DNA from: Elephas maximus indicus
Taxonomy: Eukaryota; Chordata; Mammalia; Proboscidea; Elephantidae
DNA length: 64,000 nt
NCBI RefSeq assembly: GCF_024166365.1
Contig: NC_064821.1
Coordinates: 52,417,093-52,481,092 of the forward strand
Direction: 5' to 3'
In this document: positions 53,562 through 64,000 of the stretch, piece after piece
How the letters are laid out: every line of letters begins with the position of its first letter
How positions within the stretch are numbered: the stretch's first letter is position 1
Notes under the pieces: generated by a model
The model's input: only the letters and a program-made list of their open reading frames with translations
The model's database searches: none
Told to the model about the DNA's origin: nothing
Program-made: the position numbers and the translations under genes

Positions 53562-53679
53562 CCTCAGCACTGCAGAACAGTGATTCAGAGGTCCTCCCTC
53601 TAACTTCAGAGAATTCTGCTGGGAAATCAGGCTGCCTTCACCCTCTGTTAACCCAGTCCAGTCATGGACCCTGTAGAAA

Positions 53680-53945
53680 GTCTTCAGTGGCACCCTAGTG
53701 CTCTCCCAATCAAATCCAAACTCCACCCCATGGCCACCAAGCTCTGTGAAACCTGGCCCTGCCCGACTCTCACCATTCCCCGCCTCACACTCGTATTCTG
53801 GCCCCAAACTCTCTGAGGTTCTAAAGGAACCAAACCCTCTCAATCTCCCATTTTCCAGACACACTCTTCCCATCTGCCTGGGAGTTTTCCTTGTGCCACC
53901 TACACCTCCACCTTCATGCCTCACCTTAGACCCCAATCCCAGCGA
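53680..53945 (+). mobile_element. L2 LINE fragment
   Basis: CTCTCCCAATCAAATCCAAA, CCAAGCTCTGTGAAACCTGG and CATTCCCCGCCTCACAC are L2 phrases. Confidence 0.72.
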
Positions 53946-53974
53946 TAACTAGAACTAGACTTCTTTCCCCAGAA

Positions 53975-54380
53975 GCCAGACTGCCTGCATTCAAATCCCG
54001 TAGCTATAGAGGTACTGTGTGATCTTGGGTAAGTATTTAACCTCTCTGAACTTCAGTTTCCTCATCTTTAAAATGGGGACAGCAATAGTACCCAGGTGTC
54101 TCTGGGTGGTGAAAACAGTTAATGCGCTAAGCTGCTAACCAAAGGTTGGAGGTTCAAGTCCATCCAGAGGCAACTTAGAAAAAAGGCCTGGCAACCTACT
54201 TCTGAGAAATCAGCCACTGAAAACCCTGTGGAGCACAGTTCTGTTCTGATACACACAGGGTCCCCGTGAACTCACTAGACTAGACAGCAACCGGTCAATA
54301 GTACTTACCTCATGGGGTTGTCCTGAGGATCAAATCAGATTGTCCGTGCAAATTGCTTTGCACATGGAAGCACTTTATTC
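53975..54380 (+). mobile_element. MIR SINE split by an AfroSINE
   Basis: GTGTGATCTTGGGTAAGTAT and CAGTTTCCTCATCTTTAAAA on the left, CATGGGGTTGTCCTGAGGAT on the right of the insertion at 54092-54295. Confidence 0.87.
54092..54295 (+). mobile_element. AfroSINE, GGAGTCCCTGG form, inside MIR
   Basis: GTGTCTCTGGGTGGTGAAAA head and CTAGACTAGACAGCAACCGG end. Duplication CAATAGTAC at 54083-54091 and 54296-54304. Confidence 0.94.
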
Positions 54381-54989
54381 ACAATGACAATGTCAGAGAC
54401 TGGGTTAGGAGCCCTACTCTGTGCTCACAGTGGCCTTCCCACGGGTCTCCCCATCAAAGCACTGACTGCACCACAGTGGCACTGTGGACTACTGGTCCAT
54501 TTCCCCAACAAGACCTAGGATGGGGCCTAGGACCCTGTGTCTTTGTCTCTACCACACTTCAGTGGCTAAATGAATACTTGGACAATGTCCACCCTGTGAC
54601 CTAGGAGGGCCCCCCCCATGCCCTTCCCTCCTGTCTCATCTAGCCCTTTAGGAAGCCCTCTGGGATGACTCAGGGTTTTCCCCTCTGTGGAGCAGCTGGC
54701 CACCCAGCACAGGTACAATTAATGTCCCCTGTTTCCCTCTCCAAGGGCAAGCCTTCCCAGTGGTCATACCACCAGATGCTCTGCAGCAGGGACCATGCGT
54801 GGTGCCTCCTGTCCCTGCAGCTCTGTGTGCCAGCAGTACGTGTGTTCAGTAGGTGCTCAGTGCAGACTCAACCAACATTCTCGGAGCCCCTGCCCACCAT
54901 GCTCGACATTCTCGCGGAACCCTTCCAAGGGCCCTGGAGGTCAGGACTAGCACTGCCACTTTACAGATGAGAAAAGTGAGCATGTGGCT

Positions 54990-55706
54990 GGTGGAGTGAT
55001 GGCCCCAAAGATGTCCACGTCCTAATCCCTGGAACCTATGAATGTCACCTTACATGGCAGAGGGGGATTAAGGTTGCTGATGGGATTAAATTTGCTAAAA
55101 TAGAGAGATTATCTCTGATTGTCCCGGGGGGAGGCCAATGTAATCACCAACCAACCAGTTAACCAGTTGCCAGTCAAGTTGATGCTGATTCATCATGACC
55201 CCATGTGTGTCTGAGTAGAACTCTGATCCATAGGGTTTTCAAAGGCTGATTTTTCAGAAATAGATCACCAGGCATTTCTTCCGAGGCACATCTAGGTGGA
55301 CTTGAGTCTCCAGCCTTTCTGTTAGCAGCCAAACATGTTAACCATTTGCACTACCCAGGGGTTCTTGAAGTAATCACAAGGATGCTTTAATGTGGAAAAG
55401 GGGAGCAGAAGAAGAAGTTGGAGGGAGATGAGACTACGGAAGAATAATCAGAGAGATTAAATGTTGCTGGCTTTTTAAGATGGAGGAAGGGGCTGTAAGC
55501 CAAGGAACGTGGGCTGCAGCTAGGGGCTGGAAAAGGCAGGGAAATGGGTTATCCCCTGGAACATCTGAAGGGAGTACAGCCCTGTCAATCAAGGGCGCTA
55601 CACCTTAGCCCAATAAGACCCGTGCTGACCTCCAGAATTGTAAGACAGTAAATTAGCCACTGATTTTATGGCAATTTGGTATAGCAGCCATAGGAAATTC
55701 ATATAA
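54990..55706 (+). mobile_element. MLT1-like MaLR LTR split by an AfroSINE
   Basis: GTGATGGCCCCAAAGATGTC, GGCCAATGTAATCAC on the left. GGAGGAAGGGGCTGTAAGCC, CCTCCAGAATTGTAAGACAG and ATAGCAGCCATAGGAAATTC on the right. Confidence 0.82.
55148..55369 (-). mobile_element. AfroSINE, GGAGTCCCTGG form, inside LTR
   Basis: CAACCAACCAGTTAACCAGTT tail region, CCATGTGTGTCTGAGTAGAA and CACTACCCAGGGGTTC. Duplication GTAATCAC at 55140-55147 and 55370-55377. Confidence 0.93.
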
Positions 55707-55919
55707 AGAGGTTAAGGGACTTGTCCCAGGCCTCCAGGCAGAGGAACTGGGATTGAAACCCACGTCTGTCAGCTCCAAAGTTTGTCATCTATCAATGGCA
55801 TAACAGCCCCTCCTCATGCTAACCTATCAGCTTTATGGTTTCCAAGAGATGCCCTGGAGACTTCTGCAGAGGGTGTGGGAGAGGGGCTGGGTAGGCAGTC
55901 AAACTGATCCGTATTCTCA

Positions 55920-56115
55920 CCAGCATGGCCAACACTTATTGAGCATTCATTCTGTGCTTCGGCCCTATAGACATTATCTCGTTTTATCTTTATTTTACAT
56001 ATGGAAAAACTGAGGCTCAGAGAGGTTCAGCAACTTGCCCAGGGTCACACAGCAAGTGAAGCGAAGAGCCTGTATTTGAACCTTGGGGCGCCTGACTCCT
56101 GAGCTAACAATGTTA
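55920..56115 (-). mobile_element. MIR SINE
   Basis: CACTTATTGAGCATTCATTC, AAAACTGAGGCTCAGAGAGG and AACTTGCCCAGGGTCACACA. Confidence 0.88.
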
Positions 56116-56119
56116 ATTG

Positions 56120-56741
56120 CTACACTATACTGGCTCCCGAAGAAAGAAAAAAGCCATACATGGGTGAATACACTCACACACCCACTGACTCAAAGACTTG
56201 GGTGGTGTCCCCAAAGCCAGGGCAATGAATCTGCCAGCCGAGAAGATGTGAGCCCCACTGACCCTGGGCCTCTGTTACCCCTGAAGCACCCCCACCTCCT
56301 TTGCTGTGTTCACAGGGGAGTGGCCTGGAGAGTGAAGTCAGAGTTACCCCCTCTGCCAAATGAGATGTGAGGACATGGGGTGTGGAAGCCAAGGGTGGAC
56401 TGACTCCAGGGGGTGTGTCTGGCAGGGCTGCCTGCCTGCAAGGAGGTCACGCTGCCCTTTGTGGTCACACTGGCCCCGGCTCCCCATGATGACCTGCTAC
56501 TGGACCTGTGGGAGAGGCCATGGTGTGCTGGGCCACCAGGCTGGGGTCAACTGGGTCCCTCTTGGTCCTGGACGTTCTAAAAAGAGACACTCTAGGGCTG
56601 AGAGCCCTGCCTTGGAAAGGAGCCGTACCAGTACTGTCCTGCTTGTGGGCCTGCAGCATGAGAGGAGGGGGAGCTGGCTTCTCACACCCAGCAAACATTA
56701 CTAGGAGCTAGCTTGAGGCTCCCTCCACTCTCCTGCCACCA
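56120..56741. other. Intronic sequence, no gene recognised
   Basis: GC-rich short ORFs in several frames. None is convincing. Confidence 0.5.
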
Positions 56742-57064
56742 TAAAAAAAGACTCACTGCTGTCTGAGTTGATTCTGACTCACAGCAATCCTATAGGCCAG
56801 AGTAGAACTGCCCCATAGGGTTTCTAGGGAGCGGTTGGTGGACTTGAACAGCTGAACTTTTGGTTAAAACCCAAAAAAAGAAACCCGTCGCTGTCAAGTC
56901 AATTCCGAGTCAGAGTCAACCCTATAGGACAGGGTTCTACTGCCCCATACGGTTTCCAAGGAGTGCCTGATGGATTCCTACTGCCAACCTTTTGGCTAGC
57001 AGCTGTAGCTCTCAACCACTATGCCGCCAGCGTTTTATTTAAACCACTGCACCACCAGGGCTCC
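56742..57064 (-). mobile_element. AfroSINE interrupted by a second AfroSINE
   Basis: Outer copy is CTGCTGTCTGAGTTGATTCT to TTTTGGTTAAAACC, resuming as AAACCACTGCACCACCAGGG at 57041-57064. Confidence 0.9.
56871..57040 (-). mobile_element. AfroSINE nested in AfroSINE
   Basis: CGTCGCTGTCAAGTCAATTC start, CTATGCCGCCAGCGTTTT end. Short duplication TTAAAAC/TTTAAAC at the junctions. Confidence 0.9.
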
Positions 57065-57345
57065 ATATTTAAAAAAGCTTCCGAAGAAAGCCCCTTGACA
57101 ACGTCCTAGACTACCCCAGTGGCTGTTCATTTTGCCTCTTTGAACTGCAGACTCTTTGATGGCAGAAAGATTTCAGCTCAGTCTTGAAAAGGCCATTCTG
57201 TCCTTATCCCCTGTGGGTATCAGTAAATGACTGGACTAGACCCGGGAGAGCTAATATAGGCAGGTTCTAGCAGGTTCGTCTCGGGTCTCTTGGCAGGTTC
57301 TGCTTGAGATGACTGAAAACTGAATGTTGTCCTTCCAATAGGAGG

Positions 57346-57513
57346 AGCCCTGGTGGTGCAATGGGTAAGAGCTTGGCTGCTAACCAAAAGACTGGCAGTT
57401 TGAATCTACCAGCCGTTCCTTGGAAACCCTATGGGGCAGTTCTACTCTGTCCTATACGGTTTCTAGGAGTCAGAATTGACTCAATGACAACAGGTTTGGT
57501 TTGGTTTTTGGTT
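57346..57513 (+). mobile_element. AfroSINE
   Basis: AGCCCTGGTGGTGCAATGGG head and (GGTTT)n tail. Duplication TTCCAA[T/C]AGGAGG at 57333-57345 and 57514-57526. Confidence 0.94.
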
Positions 57514-57639
57514 TTCCAACAGGAGGTGTATTGGATGTCTGCACCCAACCTCCTTGCTCCTGATAACGGCACCCCAATTTTCCTTGAGGATTCCCTCCAT
57601 TCCACTCTCACACCCAGAAGTTTAGATTGGGGTGGTATA

Positions 57640-57960
57640 TCCCAGGCTCAGGGACTGGCCTGTGACCTACAGCTGCCCAATCAGAGAATCATTTCCAGTC
57701 ACAGCCAGTGAATCAATTCCTGGACTCTACCAGAACTATAGAGCGAAGGACACGTCTGCCCATTCGACTTGGGAACTGGGAGGATTTAAGTTTGGAGCAG
57801 CAAGGGCAGGTGTGAGCAGCCCCATGGCAGAGAGGGCCCACTTAAAAGTGGAGGGAAGAGGAGAAGAACAAAGTAGAGAGACAATCCTGACGACATTGTT
57901 TGAACCCCTAGATCCAGCCATGCCTGAAGTTCATCCTACCCATGGTGTAACAACCTTGTT
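57640..57960 (+). mobile_element. Old LTR-like repeat, copy 2
   Basis: CCCAATCAGAGAATC and TTGAACCCCTAGATCCAGCC match blocks of 16280-16690 in the same order. Confidence 0.45.
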
Positions 57961-58134
57961 ACACCAGTCACTAGAACAATCTGAAGAACATCTACAGACC
58001 CACCATCAGGATAGCTGTTCAGTGTTGTTTGATCCATGTAGGCTCCCTGGCTGCTAAACACACACTGCACTCAAACTCTGCAGGGGCTGTCATTGTGGGC
58101 TCTTGCATAGAAAGATTAACTTAGAGGCAGCAAA

Positions 58135-58350
58135 GCTTACTGGTTAACAGCAGATGCCCTGGGTTCATATACAATTGTCACTTACTTGCTGTGTGATTTT
58201 AAGTTACTTGACTCTCTCAGAGTCTTGTTCAGTAAAATAGGATGATAACTGTATCTATGGGGATTAAACCTGTAGGAATTAAATTACTTTATTACATGTA
58301 AAGAATTAAGAATGGTTCCTGGCACATAGTAGGTCCTTGAAATACTGGCT
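58135..58350 (+). mobile_element. MIR SINE
   Basis: GCCCTGGGTTCATATACAAT, TTGCTGTGTGATTTTAAGTT and GGTTCCTGGCACATAGTAGG. Confidence 0.87.
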
Positions 58351-58369
58351 CTAACTAGCTATGATGGGT

Positions 58370-58545
58370 CAGCCATGCATTCATTCAGGCAACAAACATT
58401 TATTAAGCACCTACCATGTGCCAAGCGCCATGTCAGGTGCCCAAGACACCTGGTGAGTAAGAGGAACACAGCCCCACAACCATGGGGATCTTCCAACCCT
58501 TTGGAGAAGAGACATATCAACAAGCAGTCACAAAGCATGGTGAGT
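58370..58545 (+). mobile_element. Ancient interspersed repeat (CATTCATTCA...CAACAAACATTTATTAAGC type)
   Basis: CACCTACCATGTGCCAAGCG and GAGTAAGAGGAACACAG are typical of a widespread old mammalian repeat. I do not assign the family. Confidence 0.55.
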
Positions 58546-58549
58546 TGCC

Positions 58550-59094
58550 ATGGTAACCTGCAGGTTTGGCCTCACCACAGCCCAACCCTGACCAACTGAG
58601 CTGCTTGGATGACAATGACTAATGCTGGTGGGGGCGGGGGGGTGGTGGGATGTGGATGAGGGTGGAGGCTCGTCTTCTGACCAGCCTCTCCTTCCTCGGC
58701 TCCTTCTCCAGTTCTGACCACAGAAGGGCCTGCACTGGACCGGCCCTTGCTCATGAAGAAAGGGGCTGTTGTCACCAGTGATCTCAACAGGGCTTGAGGT
58801 CTCAAGTGGGAGGAAGACTCCAGTCTCTTCATCTTCCCTATGGGGAGAGCAATTCCCTCCCACTGATTTTTAAAAAGGGTCGAGGGCTGACATTCCCCAA
58901 GGGCTTCTGTGGCAGGGGACATTCTTCCCTTCCAGAGGAATCCCAGATGCCCTGACCAGGGCCTCAGGCCAGCAGGTTCTCTGCCTCTCCACCTCATGTC
59001 CAACCTACAAAGGCTGGCATGGAGGGTTGTCCACCGTCCCCTGCAAACCTCCACTGGAAGGAGCAATTATATCCTGCAAATGCTGTTGCACTGA
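58550..59094. other. Intronic sequence, no gene recognised
   Basis: GC-rich. The minus frame at 59066-58572 has no domain. Confidence 0.5.
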
Positions 59095-59235
59095 ACTGGG
59101 AGGTTTGTGTAAGTTATTTCACTAAATCTTCACATCTTCATTTCTCAGATGAGGCAATTGAAGCCCAGAGAGGTAAAGTCACTTGCCCAAGGTCACACAG
59201 CAGGCCGCTGGGAGAAGGTCACACAGTAGGTCATG
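59095..59235 (-). mobile_element. MIR SINE with a 25-bp tandem duplication
   Basis: GCCCAGAGAGGTAAAGTCAC then AAGGTCACACAGCAGG. The AAGGTCACACAG block repeats about 26 bp later with GGGAG following both copies. Confidence 0.82.
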
Positions 59236-59538
59236 GGAGGTCCCTCATGATTTATGAGATTGGCAACCAGTTCCTAGCAGCCCTGGTGGCATCAGGAATT
59301 GCAAGAGTGCTTTGGCAAGTGAGCTGGCCTCTACCCTCCAAAGACTTCAGCTGCTGAGACACTGCCTATGTGCCAGCCCTGGGCTTTGAGTCTGGGGGCC
59401 ACCAAGTCACACTCTCCCAGGGCTGGGTGCTTTTGAGGCAGAGAGGGACCAGCAGAAGTCTCTAGAAACACCTTGGGGCAGCTGAACTTGAGCCGGGTCC
59501 TCTTATTGGGGCTGTCTCAGAGCCAGCTTGGTGTTTAA

Positions 59539-59745
59539 GGGAGTCCCTGGGTGGTACAAACAGTTAACACACTTGACTGCTAACCGAAAGGTTGAGGTTT
59601 GAGTCCACCCATAGGCACCTAGGAAGAAAGGCCTGGTGATTTATTTCCAAAAAATCAGCCATTGAAAAACCTGTGGAACACAGTTCTACTCTGACACCTG
59701 TGGGGTAGCCATGAGTCGGGACTGACTGGACGGCAACTGGTTTAG
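59539..59745 (+). mobile_element. AfroSINE, GGAGTCCCTGG form
   Basis: GGGAGTCCCTGGGTGGTACA head, GTCCACCCATAGGCACC and CGGGACTGACTGGACGGCAA. Confidence 0.94.
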
Positions 59746-60206
59746 CTCTCTTGGCCTCCCCTGTGGAGAAGGAGAGGCCCTGGCCGAGGGCTGAGCAGGG
59801 CCTGGCGTTCCACACCTGGGGTGCGAGTGGGAGCCCCTTCCTGAGGGGCAAAGACACAAGCTAAGTGGGGGTGCTTTTCAGTCCACTGGCTTTATCACCT
59901 TGGAGTAAAGAGCCAAAAGCTAAGGAACCAATGCGGTGTCACTCAGCAGATCCAAGTCGGGATCAACTGGGGAGAGGCGTCCTGAGTAATTTCCTGGAAC
60001 AGTTATTTTCAAGACTTATTATTTTTCTTAGAGCAATGGCATCTTTCAAAACGCAGATGCAAACCTGACAAGGAATCCTAAGGAACAAAACAGCTAGAAG
60101 TGAAGCTAATCTAGTCAAATGGAGGTGGGGTCCTCCAGAACCCTACCGGCTCTGCCTCCAACTTGTGCCCACCTTCTCGGCATCCCTAGGGTGCTTTGGG
60201 ACCCAA

Positions 60207-60373
60207 CCAAAAAAAAAAAAATCCGTTGCTGTTGAGTTGATTCCGATTCATAGTGACTCTACAGGACAGAGTAGAACTGCCCCATACGGTTTCAAGGAGT
60301 GACTGGTGGATTCAAACTGCCCATCTTTTGTTTAGCAGCTGAGTTCTTAACCGCCATGTCACCAGGGCTCCAA
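60207..60373 (-). mobile_element. AfroSINE
   Basis: A-tail, CCGTTGCTGTTGAGTTGATT and CCATGTCACCAGGGCTCC. Confidence 0.94.
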
Positions 60374-60465
60374 TTGAAAACTTGGTCCTAAAATGAGGTC
60401 TGTTTTGGGGACTATTGGGTCTTAGATGAGCCAGAAGTCAACACGAGGGGGCCCTGCAGACAGAT

Positions 60466-60690
60466 ATTGCTCTTGGGTGCTGTCAGAGATTGCTCTTGGG
60501 TGCTGTCGGGTCAATTCCAATTCATACAGACCTCATGTGACAGGGAAGAACTGTCCCATAGGGTTTCCTAGGTTGTAATCTTTATGGGAACAGAGTGCCA
60601 GGTTTTCTTCAGTGGAGCTGCTGGTGGGTTCGAACTGCCAAACTTTTGGTTAGCAGCTGAGCACTTAACTGTTGCGCCACCAGGGCCCCT
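60466..60690 (-). mobile_element. AfroSINE/RTE hybrid-type SINE with 23-bp tandem duplication
   Basis: ATTGCTCTTGGGTGCTGTC occurs at 60466-60484 and 60489-60507. Then TTGTAATCTTTATGGGAACA and GTTGCGCCACCAGGGCCCC. Confidence 0.9.
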
Positions 60691-60711
60691 CAGACAGGAG
60701 ATACCAAAACA

Positions 60712-60792
60712 TCAAATCTATTGTGGTTGAGTGGAATTCCAACTCACAGCGACCCTCTAGGAGAGAGAAGAACTGCCTCATAGTTCTGTATA
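60712..60792 (-). mobile_element. AfroSINE 3' fragment
   Basis: TGTGGTTGAGTGGAATTCCA and CCTCTAGGAGAGAGAAGAAC only. Confidence 0.75.
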
Positions 60793-60836
60793 AATACCTC
60801 CCCAGGAAAAGAAGAATGCTTTAGCGTAGACATATG

Positions 60837-61006
60837 GAAGCGCTGGTGGCAGAGCGGTTAAGTGCTACGGTTGCTAACCAAGAGGTCAGCAGTTCGAATT
60901 CACCAGGCACTCTTTGGAAACTCTATCAGGCAGTTCTACTCTGTGCTATAGGGTCGCTATGAGTCAGAATCGACTCGACGGCAGTGGGTTTGGTTTTCGG
61001 GTCAGT
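60837..61006 (+). mobile_element. AfroSINE
   Basis: GAAGCGCTGGTGGCAGAGCG head, GGGTCGCTATGAGTCAGAAT and GGGTTTGGTTTTCGG end. Duplication GTAGACA[T/A]ATG at 60826-60836 and 61007-61017. Confidence 0.94.
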
Positions 61007-61017
61007 GTAGACAAATG

Positions 61018-61715
61018 ATGATATGGTCCACTGATTAAACTGCATTTCTAGTTCCTTCCCTGAAAGACCACCCAGAAGGGGATTCGAGGCCGTATGCCCC
61101 AAATCAAGGGTTGTCAGTGGAGTCAGGAAGGCTTGGCCCTTTGTGGCCTTTGCCAGGCTGACCGCTACCATTAAACACCAAGCCAGAAATCCACACTGCC
61201 CACCCTGGCCTTGGCCCTGACTTTGGGTCCTGGAACACCAGAGCTTCCCCTCCCTCCGACCTGGGCTCCAGTCCTGGATCTGATGCCTGTGTAGCCTGTG
61301 GCCTTGGATGGGTCTTGATCGGATCTAGTCCAAGCCTTCACTTGGCATCTAGGGTAGGATTCGTGGGAATGCAAGGACCCCTTAAAAATTTAACGTATGT
61401 ATCTTTGCGCATTTTTCTTGGACCAGGCTTTATACTTGCTTTGGATCTTCAAAGGGCTCTATAACCAATGTATTCCTGCAACCCCCTCACCTGCTCCCTC
61501 CTTCAAGAAGCCTTCTAAGATTCCCCCTAATTCATAGTGATCTCTCCCTTCACTGTACTATCAAAGCTCTCAGGTCACTTCCCAGGATCCAGTCTAGTGA
61601 GCGGAGGTTTAGCTGGAGTGAGCTCTCACTCACTCATCCCTCCTCGGCTGGGGCCTTGCTTATTTAAGTTGCTACACCTGATGTGTCAAATGAATGAAAC
61701 TCAACTGTGCTCTTC
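61018..61715. other. Intronic sequence, no gene recognised
   Basis: Nothing supported beyond faint old-repeat wording near 61.5 kb. Confidence 0.5.
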
Positions 61716-61955
61716 TCCAGCTTGGAGCCCTTGGTTGGTACAGACATTAAGGTGCTCGGCTGCTAACCCAAAGATCGGAGATTCGAGTCTACCCAGAGGC
61801 ACCTCAGAAGAAAGGCTTGGCGATCTACTTCCAAAAAATCAGCCATGGGAAACCCTACGGAGCACAGTTCTACCTGGCACATGTGGGGTTGTCATAAGTA
61901 GTGTTGTTGGTATGTCGGAGTCCACTCCACGGCAGTGGTTTGGTTTCAGTCTCTA
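61716..61955 (+). mobile_element. AfroSINE, GGAGTCCCTGG form
   Basis: GGAGCCCTTGGTTGGTACAG head, GTCTACCCAGAGGCACC and CGGAGTCCACTCCACGGCAG. Confidence 0.92.
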
Positions 61956-62490
61956 GCTTATCAGTTAGCTCTTTAAACTCTGGTAATTAATGACTACTTT
62001 AATCCTTTGGCAGTTACCCCATTCATTGTATGCAAATAGTGCTACTCAGTGCTTAAAAAAATGTTTTCTTAAAGTCAATTTAATGACATCTCCGCCCCCA
62101 TCCTGCTGACTCACATACACCTTATCAAACCTCTCCCCAGATCCCTGTGCATACTGGGCCCCATTATTTAACAGTGTGTCTCTTGACCTCTCCATAACCC
62201 TGGAGGAGATGGGCGGGCCAGGCTGAGATGACTTGTGCCAGTGGGAAAAGCCCTAGTTTTGAAGCTGAGGATCCAGGACTCAGAAGCCCACTTCCAGCCA
62301 AGCATCTTTGAGAAACTCACCTTACCTGCATCTCTGCAATGGGGCTGTGCATCATACCTGCTTTGAGCATGGTCAAGAGGGTCAGGTAAGACCATGGATG
62401 CAAAACAGAACAACCCAGTCAGGCTTATTACTAGAGCCTAAAGAAGTCACTAGCTTCAAGTTCAGGTGCGAGGAGTCAAAGTTAGTACTT

Positions 62491-62829
62491 CTTGGTGTCA
62501 GCTGCCATTGAGCTGGCCCGACTTACAGCAACCCCATGCACAGTGGAATGAAATGCTGCCCAGTTCTATGCCGTTCCCATGCGGGGTTGTGGAGTGGACC
62601 ATTGCAATCCATAGGGTTTTCACTGACTCATTTTTTGGAAGTAGATTGCCAGGCCTTTCTTCCTAGTCTCTCTTAGCTGGATGCTCCACTAAAATCTGTT
62701 GACCATCATAGCAACGAGCAAGCCTCCACTGACAGATTGGTGGCTGCGCATGAGGTACATTGGCTGGGAATTGAACCTGAGTCTCCTGCCTGGAAGGTGA
62801 GAATCCTACCACTGAACCACCAATGCCAA
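62491..62829 (-). mobile_element. RTE-tailed SINE with tRNA-Gly-like head
   Basis: Minus strand begins GGCATTGGTGGTTCAGTGGT, with A-box TGGTTCAGTGG at 62819-62809 and B-box GGTTCAATTCC at 62777-62767. The RTE-like portion follows (TTCAGTGACTCA-type blocks) down to 62491. The anticodon-like triplet reads TCC. A transposed copy, not a tRNA gene. Confidence 0.87.
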
Positions 62830-62834
62830 GCTAG

Positions 62835-64000
62835 TAACTTAGTCCCCAGTTTCCAGAGCAATGGTTATGAGCATGCGCCTGCCCTGTGCCCTCCCACCTC
62901 CTGCCTCCTCTCCTCTTTCCCACATCCTGAAAAACCCGGACACAGGACTGACATAACCGCTGAAGGACCCCAGTGAGTTCATGATGAGAAGGGTTGTCTT
63001 CTTTTTATTTTAAAGTGTTGGTTGATTGATGCTGGTGTCCTCTCCTCCTCCTCACCCCCTGACCCTGGCCTGGCTCGTTGTTCTCACTGACATCACTCTG
63101 GGAACAATGACTTCAGGACCTAAGGGTTGGAAGGGACCTGGGAGGGGGTCATCGGGAACTTAGCCTCCCCCCCTTCCCGATGCAGGAATCTCTATAACAA
63201 GCACAACTAAAGAGCAGCTGGTTCCTCTGCAGAAGGCTCCAAAGGGCAGGAGGGTATTCCTGTTGCAGGGTGAGCCCTCCCCATGGTCCTGGTGCAGCCT
63301 CCAGAATGACCTGGAACAGGTCCACTGCCTCTGCAGAATTGGAAGGTGCTGATAACCACCACCCACCCTGTAAGTGGCCACCAAACTCCCAAAGATTTGC
63401 CTCCCAACCATTTCCCCTACTTCTTTGTCATCCTGAGCCTGGACACCCTCCAGAGTGCTCAAGGACCCTCTCAAAACATTGACCAATACTGACCACAATG
63501 CTCCAGAAGTCCTTTGGCAAAGCAGAACGAAAAGGCATCTCCTTCATTCTGGGCACCAATACAGTGGGCTTTATTTCATATCTGGGGGGAGTTCAACTCT
63601 ACTGCCGCTAAAAGTCATCTCCTTGGGGTCAACTCACCTTTCCAAAGCATCAGGGGCCTTCTCAAGCCAGACATGGTCATCACACCAGAACCTAAGTGCC
63701 ACGAGGAGAGAGCCTGGCCTGTCTGGTTCCCTGCTGCACCTCCAAGGCCCAATGTGATGAATTAAAAGATGGATTTGACTGACCCACAGTCCCTCAGATC
63801 TGTGTCATCCTCTAGTCAGTTGACATTCCTCCCCCAGTCACAAGGAAGAATAGATCAGGACCTGGCTGAAACCCTGGAGTCCTGGGTCCCAGGTGACTCC
63901 TACCCTTTCTGAGGGTGGCACACCAGCCAGTCAAGACCACTCTTCAGCCCACAGGCTCCATTTTGACTGTAAAGATATCGGAGGAGACTGTCGGTGCCTT
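62835..64000. other. Intronic sequence to window end, no gene recognised
   Basis: Several short frames on both strands, none with domains. DHRS3 exon 1 is not here by inspection. Confidence 0.5.

Larger units (their letters stand above)
36012..64000 (-). other. DHRS3: DHRS3 intron 1, partial
   Basis: No coding exon of DHRS3 or any other gene was recognised here on either strand. The assignment rests on exon 2 ending at 36011 and on the absence of exon 1. From memory, human DHRS3 spans about 50 kb with a long first intron, which would place exon 1 beyond 64 kb. Content is mobile elements, simple repeats, the CpG island and apparently unique sequence. Confidence 0.75.

Noticed and set aside
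62763-62829. A genuine tRNA-Gly gene
   Set aside because: The stems are imperfect and the sequence continues into a SINE body with an RTE tail. It is a SINE head.
63484-63502. TGACCA-ATAC-TGACCA as a DR4 element
   Set aside because: Both half-sites read TGGTCA, which misses the required purine at position 1.
1-64000. CRISPR arrays, operons, Shine-Dalgarno sites or prophage
   Set aside because: The DNA is plainly mammalian. The short tandem arrays seen are microsatellites and a minisatellite without the spacer structure of CRISPR.

Overview
The window is vertebrate, almost certainly mammalian and afrotherian DNA, most likely elephant or another paenungulate. The evidence is about 35 copies of the two-form AfroSINE family, fragments of an RTE/BovB-like LINE that shares its 3' end, a young full-length L1, and older mammalian repeats (MIR, L2, MER20, MaLR-type LTRs). 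The species assignment is inferred from repeat content.

The only cellular protein-coding gene supported is DHRS3 (retinal short-chain dehydrogenase/reductase, retSDR1) on the minus strand. Coding exons 6 to 2 lie at 26408-36011, all with GT-AG junctions and continuous phase. They encode the last 237 residues of an expected 302-residue protein, including the Ser-Tyr-Lys catalytic residues. The 3' UTR and an AATAAA signal end near 25.98 kb. Exon 1 (membrane anchor and dinucleotide-binding glycines) was not found and probably lies beyond 64 kb, so 36012-64000 is read as part of intron 1. That intron holds a CpG island (about 48.56-49.72 kb) and two exact-consensus DR5 retinoic acid receptor motifs (40460-40476 and 49364-49380). 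This fits the known feedback in which retinoic acid induces DHRS3, which lowers retinaldehyde.

The region 1-25980 is downstream intergenic DNA dominated by mobile elements. A complete L1 (4185-10745, minus strand) has both ORFs open, all checked endonuclease and reverse transcriptase residues, a YY1-type 5' end, an AATAAA plus A-tail, and a perfect 15-bp target duplication. It split an older decayed hAT-type (DUF4371/ZMYM1-like) transposase copy on the same strand. Other items are a 41-bp minisatellite, a 23-bp poly(C) tract, a 39-bp minimal SINE insertion, and several elements nested in others with readable target duplications.
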